NCBI RefSeq assembly: GCF_000378225.1 | Contig: NZ_KB905141.1 | Coordinates: 1,131,326 to 1,195,325, forward strand | Source of the DNA: Methylophilus methylotrophus DSM 46235 = ATCC 53528 | Lineage (GTDB): Bacteria > Pseudomonadota > Gammaproteobacteria > Burkholderiales > Methylophilaceae | DNA length: 64,000 nt | Reading direction: 5' to 3' | Shown: positions 48,220-57,521 of the stretch, in pieces | Layout of the letters: every line of letters begins with the position of its first letter | Numbering within the stretch: position 1 is the first letter of the stretch | Made by a program: the position numbers and the translations under genes | The notes under the pieces: model-generated | Seen by the model: the letters and a program-made list of their open reading frames with translations, nothing else | Told to the model about the DNA's origin: nothing | The model's database searches: none

Positions 48220-49591
48220 TCTTTTTTTGCGCCAGCATTTTCAATAATAACTTGTAGGTATCCAGATCAAACTTGAGCGCTGTTTTTTGCGTCCTTAGTT
48301 CCTGCAAACTGTCATCATCCACCGCTACACCGAGATACACCCAATGTTCAAAGACATGAATCTGGCGCAAATCATTTTCGAGGTTATATTCCTCAATCCC
48401 AATCTTGCCAGGATATGGCCAGATTTTGAGTTTATGCGCAATCAATGCCTGCTGTACGCGTAAAGCATGCATTTCAGCCGATTCCTGACCACAACACACG
48501 CCTTTGCAACGTTTTAACTGATAGGCAAAACACGGGCCATTGCGCCCTGGCTCCAACCCCAGCGCTTTGACACACAAATGACTCATTTCAGCAATCTTAC
48601 GCAAGGTTTCCACCGCCTGGCGCTTGCTTTTAAAGGTGCCGAACAGTTGAGTCAACCGGCTGGGGTCAATTTCGTCTTCATGCACAAGTGTGAGTAAGGG
48701 CTGCGGCGTATCGCCTAACGCCAAGCGCCAGCTGCATAATTGGCGCTCACGCCGCAACTGCCGGTTATAGATGGGCAGACGCTCCTTGACCAACCGCGAC
48801 TCCAGCAGCAAAGCGCTGAATTCGCCTGCAGTCGGGATCCACTCAAAACGCTTCATTTCTTGACTCATGCGCATTTCTTTGCTGGAAGCAGGATCGCTAC
48901 TAAAGTGCGACAGCACACGAGCCCTCAGATTAATGCTTTTACCGATATACAGCGGTAAATCGTTCTCACCGTAGAACAGATAGACCCCGGGCGCCTCCGG
49001 CAGCTCACCCACCAGACTGGCGTCGATATGAGGTGGCAACGTAGGCGCTGACATTAGCTTGAGCGCGGCTGCACGTACTAGCTCTTCGCCCAGGTCACGC
49101 CTGGCGTCATTGAGCATGATGAGAATCGCCTCCACATCGCCCATGGCACGGTGGCGTGCTAAGCCCGTGATCCGGTGGCGCTCAACAATCGCATCAATAC
49201 CGTGGCTGTAATACTGCGGATATAACAGGCGTGACAATTTGACTGTGCATAGGACTTTGGTGCGAAAATTGAAGCCTATCCGCTTGAATTCAGACTTAAG
49301 GAAACCATGATCAAAGCGCACATTATGCGCGGCCAGCACAGAACCCTCCAGTAAAGCCAGCAACTTGTCCGCCACTTCGGCAAACGTCGGGGCATCGGCC
49401 ACCATGGCATCATTAATCCCGGTCAGTGACTGGATAAAAGGCGGGATAGGTTGCTGCGGATTGATCAGTGTTTGCCAGCGCAGAGTTTCCACACCATCGT
49501 CAAACCTTACCAAAGCAATCTCTGTAATACGGTCTCTTAAAGGGGTTGCCCCGGTGGTTTCGAGGTCAAGAAAAGTCACGGAAGGCAACAT
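48194..49591 (-). CDS. DnaQ-like 3'-5' exonuclease fused to a GIY-YIG nuclease domain
   Basis: From ATG 49591 the protein is 465 residues. Residues about 1-170 are a DEDDh exonuclease (FLDLETTGATPL, NVRFDHGFL, HRAMGDVEA). Residues about 185-270 are a GIY-YIG domain (PEAPGVYLFYGENDLPLYIGKSINLRARVLSH cut by a loop) and the rest includes a Cys-containing segment (PCFAYQLKRCKGVC) typical of UvrC-like/Cho proteins. Such fusions are annotated as PolIII epsilon-like plus excision-nuclease; a DNA-repair role is likely. A 9-codon longer start at 49618 is less supported. Confidence 0.9.
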   Translation of the reverse strand: MLPSVTFLDLETTGATPLRDRITEIALVRFDDGVETLRWQTLINPQQPIPPFIQSLTGINDAMVADAPTFAEVADKLLALLEGSVLAAHNVRFDHGFLKSEFKRIGFNFRTKVLCTVKLSRLLYPQYYSHGIDAIVERHRITGLARHRAMGDVEAILIMLNDARRDLGEELVRAAALKLMSAPTLPPHIDASLVGELPEAPGVYLFYGENDLPLYIGKSINLRARVLSHFSSDPASSKEMRMSQEMKRFEWIPTAGEFSALLLESRLVKERLPIYNRQLRRERQLCSWRLALGDTPQPLLTLVHEDEIDPSRLTQLFGTFKSKRQAVETLRKIAEMSHLCVKALGLEPGRNGPCFAYQLKRCKGVCCGQESAEMHALRVQQALIAHKLKIWPYPGKIGIEEYNLENDLRQIHVFEHWVYLGVAVDDDSLQELRTQKTALKFDLDTYKLLLKMLAQKKTRVLDLAG

Positions 49592-49811
49592 TACGCGGAA
49601 AGGCTTTCTACGGCACACAATTTGGCTGGGATAGACGTGATTTTATCGTACTTTAATCATTTCATGACGTTCAAAGAAATAGCGCCAAAACCCTACTTCA
49701 GCGAGAAGATTTGCTATTAACCAGCAAATTCTTATATGTGATATTTCATATCTTATACAAAACCAGTGTTTCTCCTACAAAACACCTATAGACACCCTCC
49801 TCAATTGATGC

Positions 49812-49828
49812 TGTAATTATCAATTACA
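49812..49828. promoter_or_regulatory. Palindrome upstream of ohrR-like gene, candidate operator
   Basis: TGTAATT-ATC-AATTACA (49812-49828) is a perfect 7-3-7 palindrome, 27 bp before the OhrR-like start and next to the TATAAT at 49840-49845. AT-rich palindromes are bound by OhrR-type MarR regulators, so autoregulation is plausible. Confidence 0.5.
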
Positions 49829-49855
49829 TATTAATGACAATATAATTTTAACTTC

Positions 49856-50296
49856 ATGCCTAACTTATATCTGGAAAACCAGTTGTGCTTTTCGCTTTAC
49901 TCGGCTACCCATGCATTACTGCGTTCTTACAAGCCTGATCTGGACAAACTAAACCTGACCTATCCACAATACCTGGTATTGGTCGCACTCTGGCAATACA
50001 AGCAGCTTTCGATTAAAGATATTGCCGAAAAGTTAATGCTGGAACCTGCCACCATTACCCCGGTCGTCAAACGTCTGGAAGCAAAAAAACTGACCAAGCG
50101 TACACGACAGAAGGATGATGAGCGCGTGGTGATTGTCAGCCTGACTGAAGAAGGACAAGCCTTGCGTAGCAAGCTTTCTGATGTGCAAAAGCGCGTCGCT
50201 TGCGATACAGGTCTGAACAGTGCCGCCTTTGATAACCTGAACAAAACGCTGAATGTGCTAACCAAAAGCGTGACAGCAAAAATTCCAAGCTATTAA
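49856..50296 (+). CDS. OhrR-like MarR-family peroxide regulator
   Basis: The 146-residue winged-helix protein begins YLENQLCFSLYSATHALLRSYKPDLD. The Cys11 in NQLCFSLYS is the reactive cysteine position of OhrR, the organic-hydroperoxide sensor. The wing region KLMLEPATITPVVKRLEAK and RVVIVSLTEEG follow. A second conserved-type Cys lies at about residue 120. No ohr gene is adjacent; it may control itself and a distant target. It ends with a strong terminator. Confidence 0.88.
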   Translation: MPNLYLENQLCFSLYSATHALLRSYKPDLDKLNLTYPQYLVLVALWQYKQLSIKDIAEKLMLEPATITPVVKRLEAKKLTKRTRQKDDERVVIVSLTEEGQALRSKLSDVQKRVACDTGLNSAAFDNLNKTLNVLTKSVTAKIPSY

Positions 50297-50347
50297 GTCA
50301 CCAAGAAAAACTTTAATCAACCGTCATCCTTGCAAGCAAATCCTATC

Positions 50348-50381
50348 AAACAAAAGAGGAGCTTATGCTCCTCTTTTGTTT
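50348..50381. terminator. Terminator after the OhrR-like gene
   Basis: A perfect 15-bp stem, AAACAAAAGAGGAGC (50348-50362) and GCTCCTCTTTTGTTT (50367-50381), with a TTAT loop and flanking A/T. It can serve the OhrR-like gene and the leftward small-protein operon ending at 50444. Confidence 0.9.
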
Positions 50382-50443
50382 TAGCAGTGCCTGCCATCTA
50401 TTGATCGCAGATGCCTGTGAGCATTTCTCACAACAGGTCCAAA

Positions 50444-50686
50444 TCAATCAGGCATATTCAATTGCCGCATAAATGCCCTAAAAGAGCCTCTGGTCGCATG
50501 CAGAGCCTGCAATTTAGTCACGGACTCATCTAGGGCATCACTCAATAGCTCCAGCGCATCTTCATCCAGCCGCAAGCTCATGGCGCCAATTTCCAGCTCT
50601 ATGGTACGGTGTGTCTCGCAGTAATGCACACGGAATCCGGCCTGGCCAGACAAGAGAATCTTTTTACACATAGCTTTCTCATTCAC
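50444..50686 (-). CDS. Small protein of unknown function, third gene of Fur-box operon
   Basis: The 80-residue product starts at GTG 50686 behind a GAGGGA site. It resembles the 70-residue product encoded at 50992-51204: both have a KK.LLSG..A..V.Y start, an ELEIG or ELEVG strand, and an L(R/K)(L/F)D.D segment followed by a helix. It is otherwise unlike any family I know. It has one Cys pair (Cys7 and Cys23 approximately). It is co-transcribed with the two genes upstream from a Fur-controlled promoter. Confidence 0.7.
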   Translation of the reverse strand: MNEKAMCKKILLSGQAGFRVHYCETHRTIELEIGAMSLRLDEDALELLSDALDESVTKLQALHATRGSFRAFMRQLNMPD

Positions 50687-50707
50687 AATTTATCCCTCGT
50701 TTTATTG

Positions 50708-50977
50708 TTATGCGCGCAGCTGGGTGGTGGTCTGCTCATGTTCGTTGACCAGTAAGGTCCATTGCACGCACATGCGCCGAGAAACGCTGCAAATCAGTTC
50801 CGAATCGGCATACTCTGGTGCCGTCAGGGTTTCGGCCAAGCGCAATGCCTGTTTGGCCAAGTCATAGGTTGGCTTTTTGATATAGAGCGTCGCGACATAC
50901 AGCAATGACGCCATCACAGACTCGGCATCAGGCAGACTGGGATCGTAACGTATGGGATGGATATTCATGGTATTCAT
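50708..50977 (-). CDS. Small protein of unknown function, second gene of Fur-box operon
   Basis: An 89-residue cytoplasmic protein with AAAGG ahead of ATG 50977. It is mainly helical: SVMASLLYVATLYIKKPTYDLAKQALRLAETL, split in two helices, then DSELICSVSRRMCVQWTLL. There is no signal peptide or known motif. It lies between two paralogous small genes with gaps of 14 and 21 bp, so all three form one operon. Confidence 0.7.
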   Translation of the reverse strand: MNTMNIHPIRYDPSLPDAESVMASLLYVATLYIKKPTYDLAKQALRLAETLTAPEYADSELICSVSRRMCVQWTLLVNEHEQTTTQLRA

Positions 50978-50991
50978 GGCAGCCTTTCTTT

Positions 50992-51204
50992 TTAAACAAT
51001 CATCTCAATTTCGGTTTGCATCACAATGCGCGCCGCGGCCTTGCGCAACATTTCATTGATCACAATAAAGTGATCGGCGTCAAACTTGAGTGTGGTACCG
51101 CCAACCTCCAGTTCCACCATGTCCGAAGACTGATGGTAAAGCACCTTGCAGGCAGTCTTTCCAGCCAACATCGTTTTTCCAACCACTGTTTGACGTTTCA
51201 TCAT
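50992..51204 (-). CDS. Small protein of unknown function, first gene of Fur-box operon
   Basis: A 70-residue product behind an excellent AAAGGAG site and ATG 51204. The pattern GKTMLAGKTACKVLYHQSS then VELEVGGTTLKFDADHF and a C-terminal helix is shared with the third gene, so the two look like paralogues. The start is only about 24 bp downstream of a perfect 25-bp Fur-type palindrome inside a consensus promoter, so it should be iron regulated. Confidence 0.75.
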   Translation of the reverse strand: MMKRQTVVGKTMLAGKTACKVLYHQSSDMVELEVGGTTLKFDADHFIVINEMLRKAAARIVMQTEIEMIV

Positions 51205-51227
51205 GACGCTCCTTTGCTAAACCTTCA

Positions 51228-51260
51228 GTAAATGATAATAATTATCATTTACATTGTCAA
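51228..51260 (-). promoter_or_regulatory. Fur box overlapping a consensus promoter
   Basis: A perfect 12-1-12 palindrome (51228-51252; arms GTAAATGATAAT and ATTATCATTTAC) matches the Fur-box core. On the minus strand TTGACA (51260-51255) and TATCAT (51237-51232) are separated by exactly 17 bp, so the Fur box covers the spacer and -10. This is a textbook iron-repressed promoter for the operon at 50444-51204. Confidence 0.85.
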
Positions 51261-51328
51261 GCGGATTTACATTGCTAGTAAGAGGAGAAAAGAAGCGATA
51301 GATATAGCGGTTGAATTGAATCCTGAGG

Positions 51329-53965
51329 TCAGGGCACAGCAGGTGGAACATATGACAGCAAGAATGCCGTCGCATCGTCACTGTTCAGAGGCTTGCTGAG
51401 CAGGTAGCCCTGCATTTCGTCACAGCTCTGTGCCTGCAAGAATGCTTTCTGCTCGGGCGTTTCCACCCCTTCAGCGATGGTCTTGAGCCCCAGACTGCGG
51501 GCCAGCTGGATAATCGCAATGACAATCGCCTTGTCTTCATCGTCAGTACTGATATCGCGGACAAAGGTCTGGTCGACCTTGAGCTTGTAGACTTTAAATT
51601 TTTTCAGGTAGCTCAATGAAGAATACCCGGTCCCAAAATCGTCAATCGACAGGCGCACACCGAGTTTGTTTAAGGCATCCATCATGGCCACAGCCCCTTC
51701 CGGGTTTTCCAGTGCCACGCCTTCGGTAAGCTCCAGTTCCAGGCATTCTGGTGAAACGTTGTAACGCTCCAGGGTAGACTTCACCAGCGCAGGCAACTTA
51801 GGGTCGCGGAACTGGATACTGGATAAATTGACTGACACCGAGATACCGTGCAAGCCTGCCAGCCGCCAGGCATAAATTTGTTGTGTTGCTTGCTCCAGCA
51901 CCCAGCTGCCTATGGAAATAATCAGACCACTCGATTCTGCCAGCGGGATAAACTCAGCGGGTGAAATAAAACCGAGCTGGGGATGCTTCCAGCGCAGCAA
52001 GGCTTCCACACCTAGCAAACGGCCAGTATCCAGCGCCACTTGCGGCTGGTAGTACACTGCCAGTTGCCCCAGTGAAATCGCCTGGCGCAAGGCATTGACC
52101 AATTGCAAGTTACGCGCTGTTTGCACCTGCATATGATTGCTAAAAAAGCGGTAACTGTTGCGGCTCTCTTTTTTGGTGCGGTACATCGCCACATCGGCAT
52201 TGCGTTGCAGGCTTTCCATATCCAGGCCGTCATCAGGATAAATCGCCACCCCGATGGATGCCGTAATGGTGAGTTCATACTGGTCTATGACAAACGGCTG
52301 TTCAACAGCTTTCAACAAGCGTTCTACCACTTCCCTGGCAATCACATGGTCTGCTTCTGCCAGCAAAAACACAAATTCATCTCCACCCAGGCGGCAAATC
52401 GTATCCTGCGGCCGCACCAGGCTTTCAAAACGCTTGGTCAAGGCAATAAGCAAGTTATCGCCATAGCGATGCCCCAGGCTGTCATTTACATCCTTGAAAT
52501 GGTCAAGATCAAGGAACATCAACGCGAACTGGCCATCCTGGTCCCAGGCTTTTTCAATTTCAACCGTCACCCGTTCATTGAGCAAATTTCGGTTTGGCAA
52601 CCCAGTGAGGGTATCGTAATTTGCCAGTACACGGATACGCTCTTCCGCCTCTTTGCGCTTGGTAATGTCACGGATAAACGCACTGTAGTAATGTTCGTGA
52701 CCACGCTCAATTTCAACAATGGTTAACTCGATAGGAAATTCGCTGCCATCCCTGCGCAAAGCCTTAATCTCGATCAGCTTGCCCAACAGGCGGGACTGCC
52801 CTGTTTGTTGCAACCTGAGGATCCCTTGGTGATGTGCGTCTCGGTGCTCTGGCGGCACAATCAGGTCTTCGAGCCGGCGGCCTAACACTTCGGCGCGCGT
52901 ATAGCCGAAGATATGTGCCGCAGCCCGGTTCCATTCCACAATCAGGCCCTGCATATCAATATTCACAATCGCATCCAGTGCATTTTCCAGCACCAGTCGT
53001 GCTCGTTGCTCACTGTCTTGTAAATGGCTCTGGATCAGGCTACGCTGTGCCTGTACTTCAAAGCGGTCGAGGGCAAAGTCAATATTGGCCGCCATGCCTT
53101 GCAGCAAGCGCTGGGTGTCGGGCTCAAACGCATGAGTTTCTCCAGCATAGAGCGCCAAACAGCCAATCACTTTGCCCTCAATATGCAAGGGTAAAAAAGC
53201 GGCAGATTTCCAGACGAACTCCCTGGCTTTTTCGTGCCATAGGGCAGTCATAGGATTGGTTTGAAAGTCATGCACCCAGTAGGGATGGTCGGAAATCAGG
53301 CTTAAACCGCAAGGCCCTTTACCACTGGGCTGGGCCGGGTCAGCCGAGATCTCGACTTCATCCAGGTAATGAATGCCTGAACCATATGCGCTGAGGACGG
53401 TGATGCGCTTATGATCGGCACCCAGCTCGCCAATCCAGGCCATATTGGCATGGCCCAGGTTAACGATGATGCGACAAATTTGCTCAAAAAGGATATATTT
53501 ATCCTGGCTTTGCACAATCGCATGGTTACATTGGGATAATGCTAGGTAAAGCTGATTCAAATGCTGAGGATGCTGCCTGCCAGATGGGTCTAAGGCACTT
53601 AATTCCTGACTCTGGTCAAGCAATTGCTGCCAGCCGGCTTGCACGCTTTCCTCTTGCGCCGGGGAAAATTTGACCGGGGAAAACTCTTCACTGGAAAAAG
53701 CATGTGCCAGTACCTGGTTCAATGTTTGGAGATCGGCAGCCTGCCTGGCCAAGAGCAGGCGGCGCTGGCGCCAGGCGAGGACAGTCACCAGGCACCATAA
53801 GCCGATTCCAATCGCGAGCAGCACGATAGCGGCGAAATGCACTGGCGCAAACAGATCTGAGTAGATGAGCAATAACAGGCAAATCAACAGCGCAAACAGC
53901 ACCATCAGCCATAAATGTCTGATAAGCCTGTCCCGCCCTGCAGATGTGAATTGTTGTGCAGTCAT
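51329..53965 (-). CDS. Membrane GAF-PAS-GGDEF-EAL c-di-GMP protein
   Basis: The 878-residue protein has two N-terminal helices (LWLMVLFALLICLLLLIY and AIVLLAIGIGLWCLVTVLAW), GAF (about 150-310), PAS (about 320-440), GGDEF (about 450-615) and EAL (about 625-870). The cyclase motif GGDEF (527-531) and the EAL triplet (654-656) with DDFGTGYSS and KVDQTF are intact, so both activities are possible. A 24-bp palindrome (54001-54024) precedes its start. It runs in the same direction as the Fur-box operon, which has its own promoter. Confidence 0.92.
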   Translation of the reverse strand: MTAQQFTSAGRDRLIRHLWLMVLFALLICLLLLIYSDLFAPVHFAAIVLLAIGIGLWCLVTVLAWRQRRLLLARQAADLQTLNQVLAHAFSSEEFSPVKFSPAQEESVQAGWQQLLDQSQELSALDPSGRQHPQHLNQLYLALSQCNHAIVQSQDKYILFEQICRIIVNLGHANMAWIGELGADHKRITVLSAYGSGIHYLDEVEISADPAQPSGKGPCGLSLISDHPYWVHDFQTNPMTALWHEKAREFVWKSAAFLPLHIEGKVIGCLALYAGETHAFEPDTQRLLQGMAANIDFALDRFEVQAQRSLIQSHLQDSEQRARLVLENALDAIVNIDMQGLIVEWNRAAAHIFGYTRAEVLGRRLEDLIVPPEHRDAHHQGILRLQQTGQSRLLGKLIEIKALRRDGSEFPIELTIVEIERGHEHYYSAFIRDITKRKEAEERIRVLANYDTLTGLPNRNLLNERVTVEIEKAWDQDGQFALMFLDLDHFKDVNDSLGHRYGDNLLIALTKRFESLVRPQDTICRLGGDEFVFLLAEADHVIAREVVERLLKAVEQPFVIDQYELTITASIGVAIYPDDGLDMESLQRNADVAMYRTKKESRNSYRFFSNHMQVQTARNLQLVNALRQAISLGQLAVYYQPQVALDTGRLLGVEALLRWKHPQLGFISPAEFIPLAESSGLIISIGSWVLEQATQQIYAWRLAGLHGISVSVNLSSIQFRDPKLPALVKSTLERYNVSPECLELELTEGVALENPEGAVAMMDALNKLGVRLSIDDFGTGYSSLSYLKKFKVYKLKVDQTFVRDISTDDEDKAIVIAIIQLARSLGLKTIAEGVETPEQKAFLQAQSCDEMQGYLLSKPLNSDDATAFLLSYVPPAVP

Positions 53966-54000
53966 GGATGTTTAGCCTAAGCCCCCGTCCACTACTGTAA

Positions 54001-54024
54001 GGGATGTGATTGAAATCAAATCCC
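54001..54024. promoter_or_regulatory. Palindrome upstream of the GAF-PAS-GGDEF-EAL gene
   Basis: GGGATGTGATT-GA-AATCAAATCCC is an 11-2-11 palindrome with one mismatch, 36 bp before the start at 53965. It could be an operator or a short hairpin; it matches no consensus I know. Confidence 0.4.
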
Positions 54025-54170
54025 AAAACACGCATGCAAATCCCCGGTAAATTGGCTAATTTAGCCTGGATGTGCAACACAGTTACCGTCTATGACAAAC
54101 CACGGCAAGCTTGCTTGCGCAACGAATAAAATGCTCTCAGCAATGACAACTGAACAGTATGACCAGGTGC

Positions 54171-55322
54171 CTAACACTCGGGTGCCCAGGACATTTGTCC
54201 GCACCCCAGTAACTTGGCCTGGTACATGGCCTTGTCTGCGGCAGACAAAACTGCCTCTATCGCATCGCCCTCATGACACAAAGTTAACCCTATCGAGGTC
54301 CCCAGCTGGCAAATGTGATCAAGAATCTGGAATTCCCGTTCAAATACCCTCAGGCATTTCTGGGCCACCATTTCTACTGATGCCTTGCTCTGCGTGGGCA
54401 AATCAGAGAGCACCACCACAAATTCATCCCCTCCCACACGGGCCAGTGTATCGCTCCCGCGAATCACACTACTCAACCGCTGGGCCACTTCCACCAGGGC
54501 TAAATCCCCCGCTTCATGCCCCAACTGGTCATTCACCGCCTTAAAGCCATCCAGGTCGAGGTACAGAATAGCCGTCCCATTCTTTTTGGCCTTGGCCAAC
54601 TCCATCGCCTGCTGCAAACGTAAAGACAACAATTTGCGGTTAGGCAATCCCGTCAATGCATCATGATGCGCGACATGATTGAGTTCCTCGTTATGCAAAG
54701 AAATCTTGTGGTAAGCCTCTTTTAAAGAGCCAATCAAATCCTCGTTCTCAAAACTGATGCGTGCCGCCTGTCGTAAAGACTGGTTAAAACGGTAAGCCAC
54801 GCCTATCATCAACAGGTAAAAAATCACGCTAAACACTGCCATGATGAAACTCGACAGGTTTTCGCTGAATGAAAACACCAGCACGGTTGGCAGCATGGCT
54901 GGCAAACTAAAAGCAAAAAAAGCAGGGATACAGGAAGCCATCGTCACTACCCCACCCATTACCATGGCCTGGATAGCCGTGATGACAATAATCACCGTCA
55001 TGGGGGGTGCATCTTTTGCCAGGAAACCTAATGCTCCCCAGGCCAACCCCGAGAGCGCCAGGGTCAGGCAATATTGATAGGCCAGGGGATAACTGAACCC
55101 ATGTTTGGCCAGCATGTGTTTGCAGCGCTTGAGACAATAGACGCGGAAGATAATCACGATATACACAACTGCGCACCAGAGCAGGAACCAACGACTGTTT
55201 TCTGAGCCCAGCTGTGACAACGCAATAAGCAAACCACCAAATGCACTCCCCAGCAAAGGAATACGCGCCCCCGATAACAGTCGGTGAAATAGTGCTTCGT
55301 CAATCCGAGTTTGCAAACTCAT
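54171..55322 (-). CDS. Membrane diguanylate cyclase (GGDEF)
   Basis: The 383-residue protein has an N-terminal domain of about six helices (residues 20-185), a coiled linker and a GGDEF domain (about 215-375). The GGDEF motif (297-301, in ARVGGDEFVVVL) is intact and there is no EAL domain, so the likely role is c-di-GMP synthesis. It is the only plain GGDEF protein of the window and sits downstream of no obvious partner. Confidence 0.9.
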   Translation of the reverse strand: MSLQTRIDEALFHRLLSGARIPLLGSAFGGLLIALSQLGSENSRWFLLWCAVVYIVIIFRVYCLKRCKHMLAKHGFSYPLAYQYCLTLALSGLAWGALGFLAKDAPPMTVIIVITAIQAMVMGGVVTMASCIPAFFAFSLPAMLPTVLVFSFSENLSSFIMAVFSVIFYLLMIGVAYRFNQSLRQAARISFENEDLIGSLKEAYHKISLHNEELNHVAHHDALTGLPNRKLLSLRLQQAMELAKAKKNGTAILYLDLDGFKAVNDQLGHEAGDLALVEVAQRLSSVIRGSDTLARVGGDEFVVVLSDLPTQSKASVEMVAQKCLRVFEREFQILDHICQLGTSIGLTLCHEGDAIEAVLSAADKAMYQAKLLGCGQMSWAPEC

Positions 55323-55470
55323 GAGTCCAGACCTCTTCTTTTACATATAGCCTTAGCTACATTGTTTTAACTCATGCTAATACAAGCCTTTGAAAATAAC
55401 CAGTTAGAACAAAAGGGTTTTCAATTCATTACAATCGAATAAAAATCATATTGTCAGCCGCGGACCAGGC

Positions 55471-55929
55471 TTACCTCAGTCTGGATTGATGACGGGCCAG
55501 GAATTGATCCAGCTGCGCAGCAAACGTATGGCGATCAGAAGACTGCATGGCAGCAGGCCCCTGTGTATCGACGCCGCTGGCACGTAATGATTCCATAAAG
55601 TCGCGCATTGCCAGGCGCTCACGGATATTTTCAATCGAATAAAACTCACCGCGGGGATTCAAGGCATGACCAGCCTTGTCTATCACTTGCGCCGCTAGCG
55701 GAATATCCGCCGTGATCACAAGATCACCCGCCTCCAGCATGGCCACAATCGCGTTATCTGCCACATCAAAGCCTTTGGCCACTTGTATCGCCTTCAAGTA
55801 CATTGAAGGCGGCACATACAACAGCTTGTTGGCGACGAAAACGGTGGTGATTTTGGCGCGATCAGCGGCACGGAACAGGATTTCCTTAATCACCACCGGG
55901 CACGCATCGGCATCCACCAAAATCTGCAT
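55471..55929 (-). CDS. UPF0178 (YaiI/YqxD) family protein
   Basis: The 152-residue product has the family start [52 protein letters not shown] cut by loop, and a C-terminal [15 protein letters not shown]. It looks like a PIN-like nuclease fold without known activity. Its start shares one base with the stop of rhlE, so they are coupled. Confidence 0.9.
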   Translation of the reverse strand: MQILVDADACPVVIKEILFRAADRAKITTVFVANKLLYVPPSMYLKAIQVAKGFDVADNAIVAMLEAGDLVITADIPLAAQVIDKAGHALNPRGEFYSIENIRERLAMRDFMESLRASGVDTQGPAAMQSSDRHTFAAQLDQFLARHQSRLR

Positions 55930-57440
55930 CAGCGGGCTTTCGGTTTATGGCGGCTCTGACCTTGTGGCTGATGCTGCGAGGATGCGCCTGGCTTGGGCGC
56001 AAATAGCGCCCCTTGAGGACGATGCCCATTGGCAGGTGGATTGCTGCCCTTCGCAACCTTGTCACCATGGGATTGCGCCGGACGTGGGTTATTCACCTGC
56101 GGCTGACGCTGTTGCGATTGTGGGGCTTTTTGGCTGGCGGCATTTACTCCAGACTTCTGCGATGCGCCCTGTTGCTGACGAGCATTATTTTTTCCACGTG
56201 GATTCTGCCCACGTGGATTCTGCCCTCGCGGCTGCTGTCCACGCGGCGGACGGTCAGGCTGTTCACTACCCTTTTCCGGTGCCACAAACCCTTCTACCGG
56301 CACCTTGGGGATTTCCCGCTTGATCAAGCGCTCAATGTCTTTCAACAATTTGAGTTCCTCGCGATCCACGAGTGAAATCGCGGCGCCGCTGGCACCGGCA
56401 CGTCCGGTACGTCCTATGCGGTGTACATAGTCTTCCGGCACATTGGGCAATTCAAAATTCACCACTTGCGGCAACTGGTCTATATCAAGTCCTCTAGCGG
56501 CAATATCGGTCGCGACCAAGGCTGGAATCTCACCAGCTTTGAATTGTGCCAGTGCAGCGGTACGCGCATTCTGGCTCTTGTTGCCGTGAATCGCCATCGC
56601 CGGGATGCCGTCTTTCACCAGCTTTTCTGCCAGGCGGTTAGCGCCATGCTTGGTACGCGTAAAAATCAATACCTGCCTCCACTGGTTCTGCTTGATCAAG
56701 TGGCTGACCATGGCGCGCTTATGCGCCTGCGGCACCATATGCACACTCTGCTCAATCAGCGCGTTCGACGCATTCCGCCGGGCCACCTCCACCAGATCAG
56801 GCGTATTCAGCAGATTATCTGCCAGCTGCTTGATCTCGTCAGAGAATGTCGCCGAGAACAACAGGTTTTGCCGTTTTTTGGGCAGCAAGGCCAGCACTTT
56901 TTTAATGTCGTGGATAAAACCCATATCCAGCATACGGTCGGCTTCATCCAGTACCAGGATTTCAATGCCAGATAAATCCAGCGCTTTTTGCTGCACCAGG
57001 TCGAGCAAGCGGCCCGGCGTCGCCACCAGGATATCCAACGGTTTGCTCAAGCGGTTGATTTGCGGATTAATGCTGACGCCGCCAAACACCACCATGCTTT
57101 TCAATGGCAAATATTTGCCATAGGTGATCACTGACTCGCCAATTTGTGCCGCCAGCTCGCGGGTGGGCGACAAAATCAGGCAACGTGGCCTGCCTTTGGC
57201 CTGGTTGGTCAAAGGCGCTTCAGACAAGCGGTGCAAAATCGGCAAGGTGAAACCAGCGGTTTTACCGGTACCGGTTTGCGCCCCGGCGAGCAAATCACCA
57301 CCGCGTAATACATAAGGGATCGCCTGCGCCTGGATAGGCGTGGGTGAGGTATAGCCGGCATCGGCAATCGCGCGCTGCACAGGCGCGCATAAATTTAAAT
57401 CAGCAAACGTGACGTTTGCAGGTGTGTTTTCTTGTGACAA
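55929..57440 (-). CDS. rhlE: DEAD-box RNA helicase, RhlE-like
   Basis: The 503-residue helicase has the Q motif ([16 protein letters not shown]), Walker A AQTGTGKT, the DEAD box ([13 protein letters not shown]), SAT, and [10 protein letters not shown]; the C-terminal ~120 residues are Gln/Pro/Gly/Asn-rich and low complexity, as in RhlE. It unwinds RNA in ribosome assembly or decay. The only in-frame start is TTG at 57440 without a good ribosome site, since an upstream TGA closes the frame. Two hairpins lie in the leader. Confidence 0.94.
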   Translation of the reverse strand: MSQENTPANVTFADLNLCAPVQRAIADAGYTSPTPIQAQAIPYVLRGGDLLAGAQTGTGKTAGFTLPILHRLSEAPLTNQAKGRPRCLILSPTRELAAQIGESVITYGKYLPLKSMVVFGGVSINPQINRLSKPLDILVATPGRLLDLVQQKALDLSGIEILVLDEADRMLDMGFIHDIKKVLALLPKKRQNLLFSATFSDEIKQLADNLLNTPDLVEVARRNASNALIEQSVHMVPQAHKRAMVSHLIKQNQWRQVLIFTRTKHGANRLAEKLVKDGIPAMAIHGNKSQNARTAALAQFKAGEIPALVATDIAARGLDIDQLPQVVNFELPNVPEDYVHRIGRTGRAGASGAAISLVDREELKLLKDIERLIKREIPKVPVEGFVAPEKGSEQPDRPPRGQQPRGQNPRGQNPRGKNNARQQQGASQKSGVNAASQKAPQSQQRQPQVNNPRPAQSHGDKVAKGSNPPANGHRPQGALFAPKPGASSQHQPQGQSRHKPKAR

Positions 57441-57460
57441 GGTTGTTCAACTTATAGAGA

Positions 57461-57521
57461 TTGCATGAATTTTCATGCAATGAATTCATCGGGCGTTGGT
57501 CTGTTGCGTGAGCAACACCAA
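57461..57521. promoter_or_regulatory. Hairpins in the rhlE leader
   Basis: TTGCATGAA-TT-TTCATGCAA (57461-57480) is a perfect 9-bp inverted repeat. TTGG..TGTTGC-GTGA-GCAACA.CCAA (57496-57521) is a second hairpin with a GTGA tetraloop. Both lie just upstream of the TTG start. Cold-shock RNA helicases often have structured leaders, so post-transcriptional control is possible. Nothing else recognisable fills the DNA between here and 57825. Confidence 0.5.

Noticed and set aside
52103-52726. 207-codon plus-strand frame inside the GGDEF-EAL gene at 51329-53965
   Set aside because: Antisense shadow of a gene with conserved catalytic motifs; no start signal of its own.
54092-54544. 150-codon plus-strand frame overlapping the GGDEF gene
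   Set aside because: Pro/Ser/Thr-rich shadow opposite the GGDEF domain; no ribosome site and no recognisable motif.
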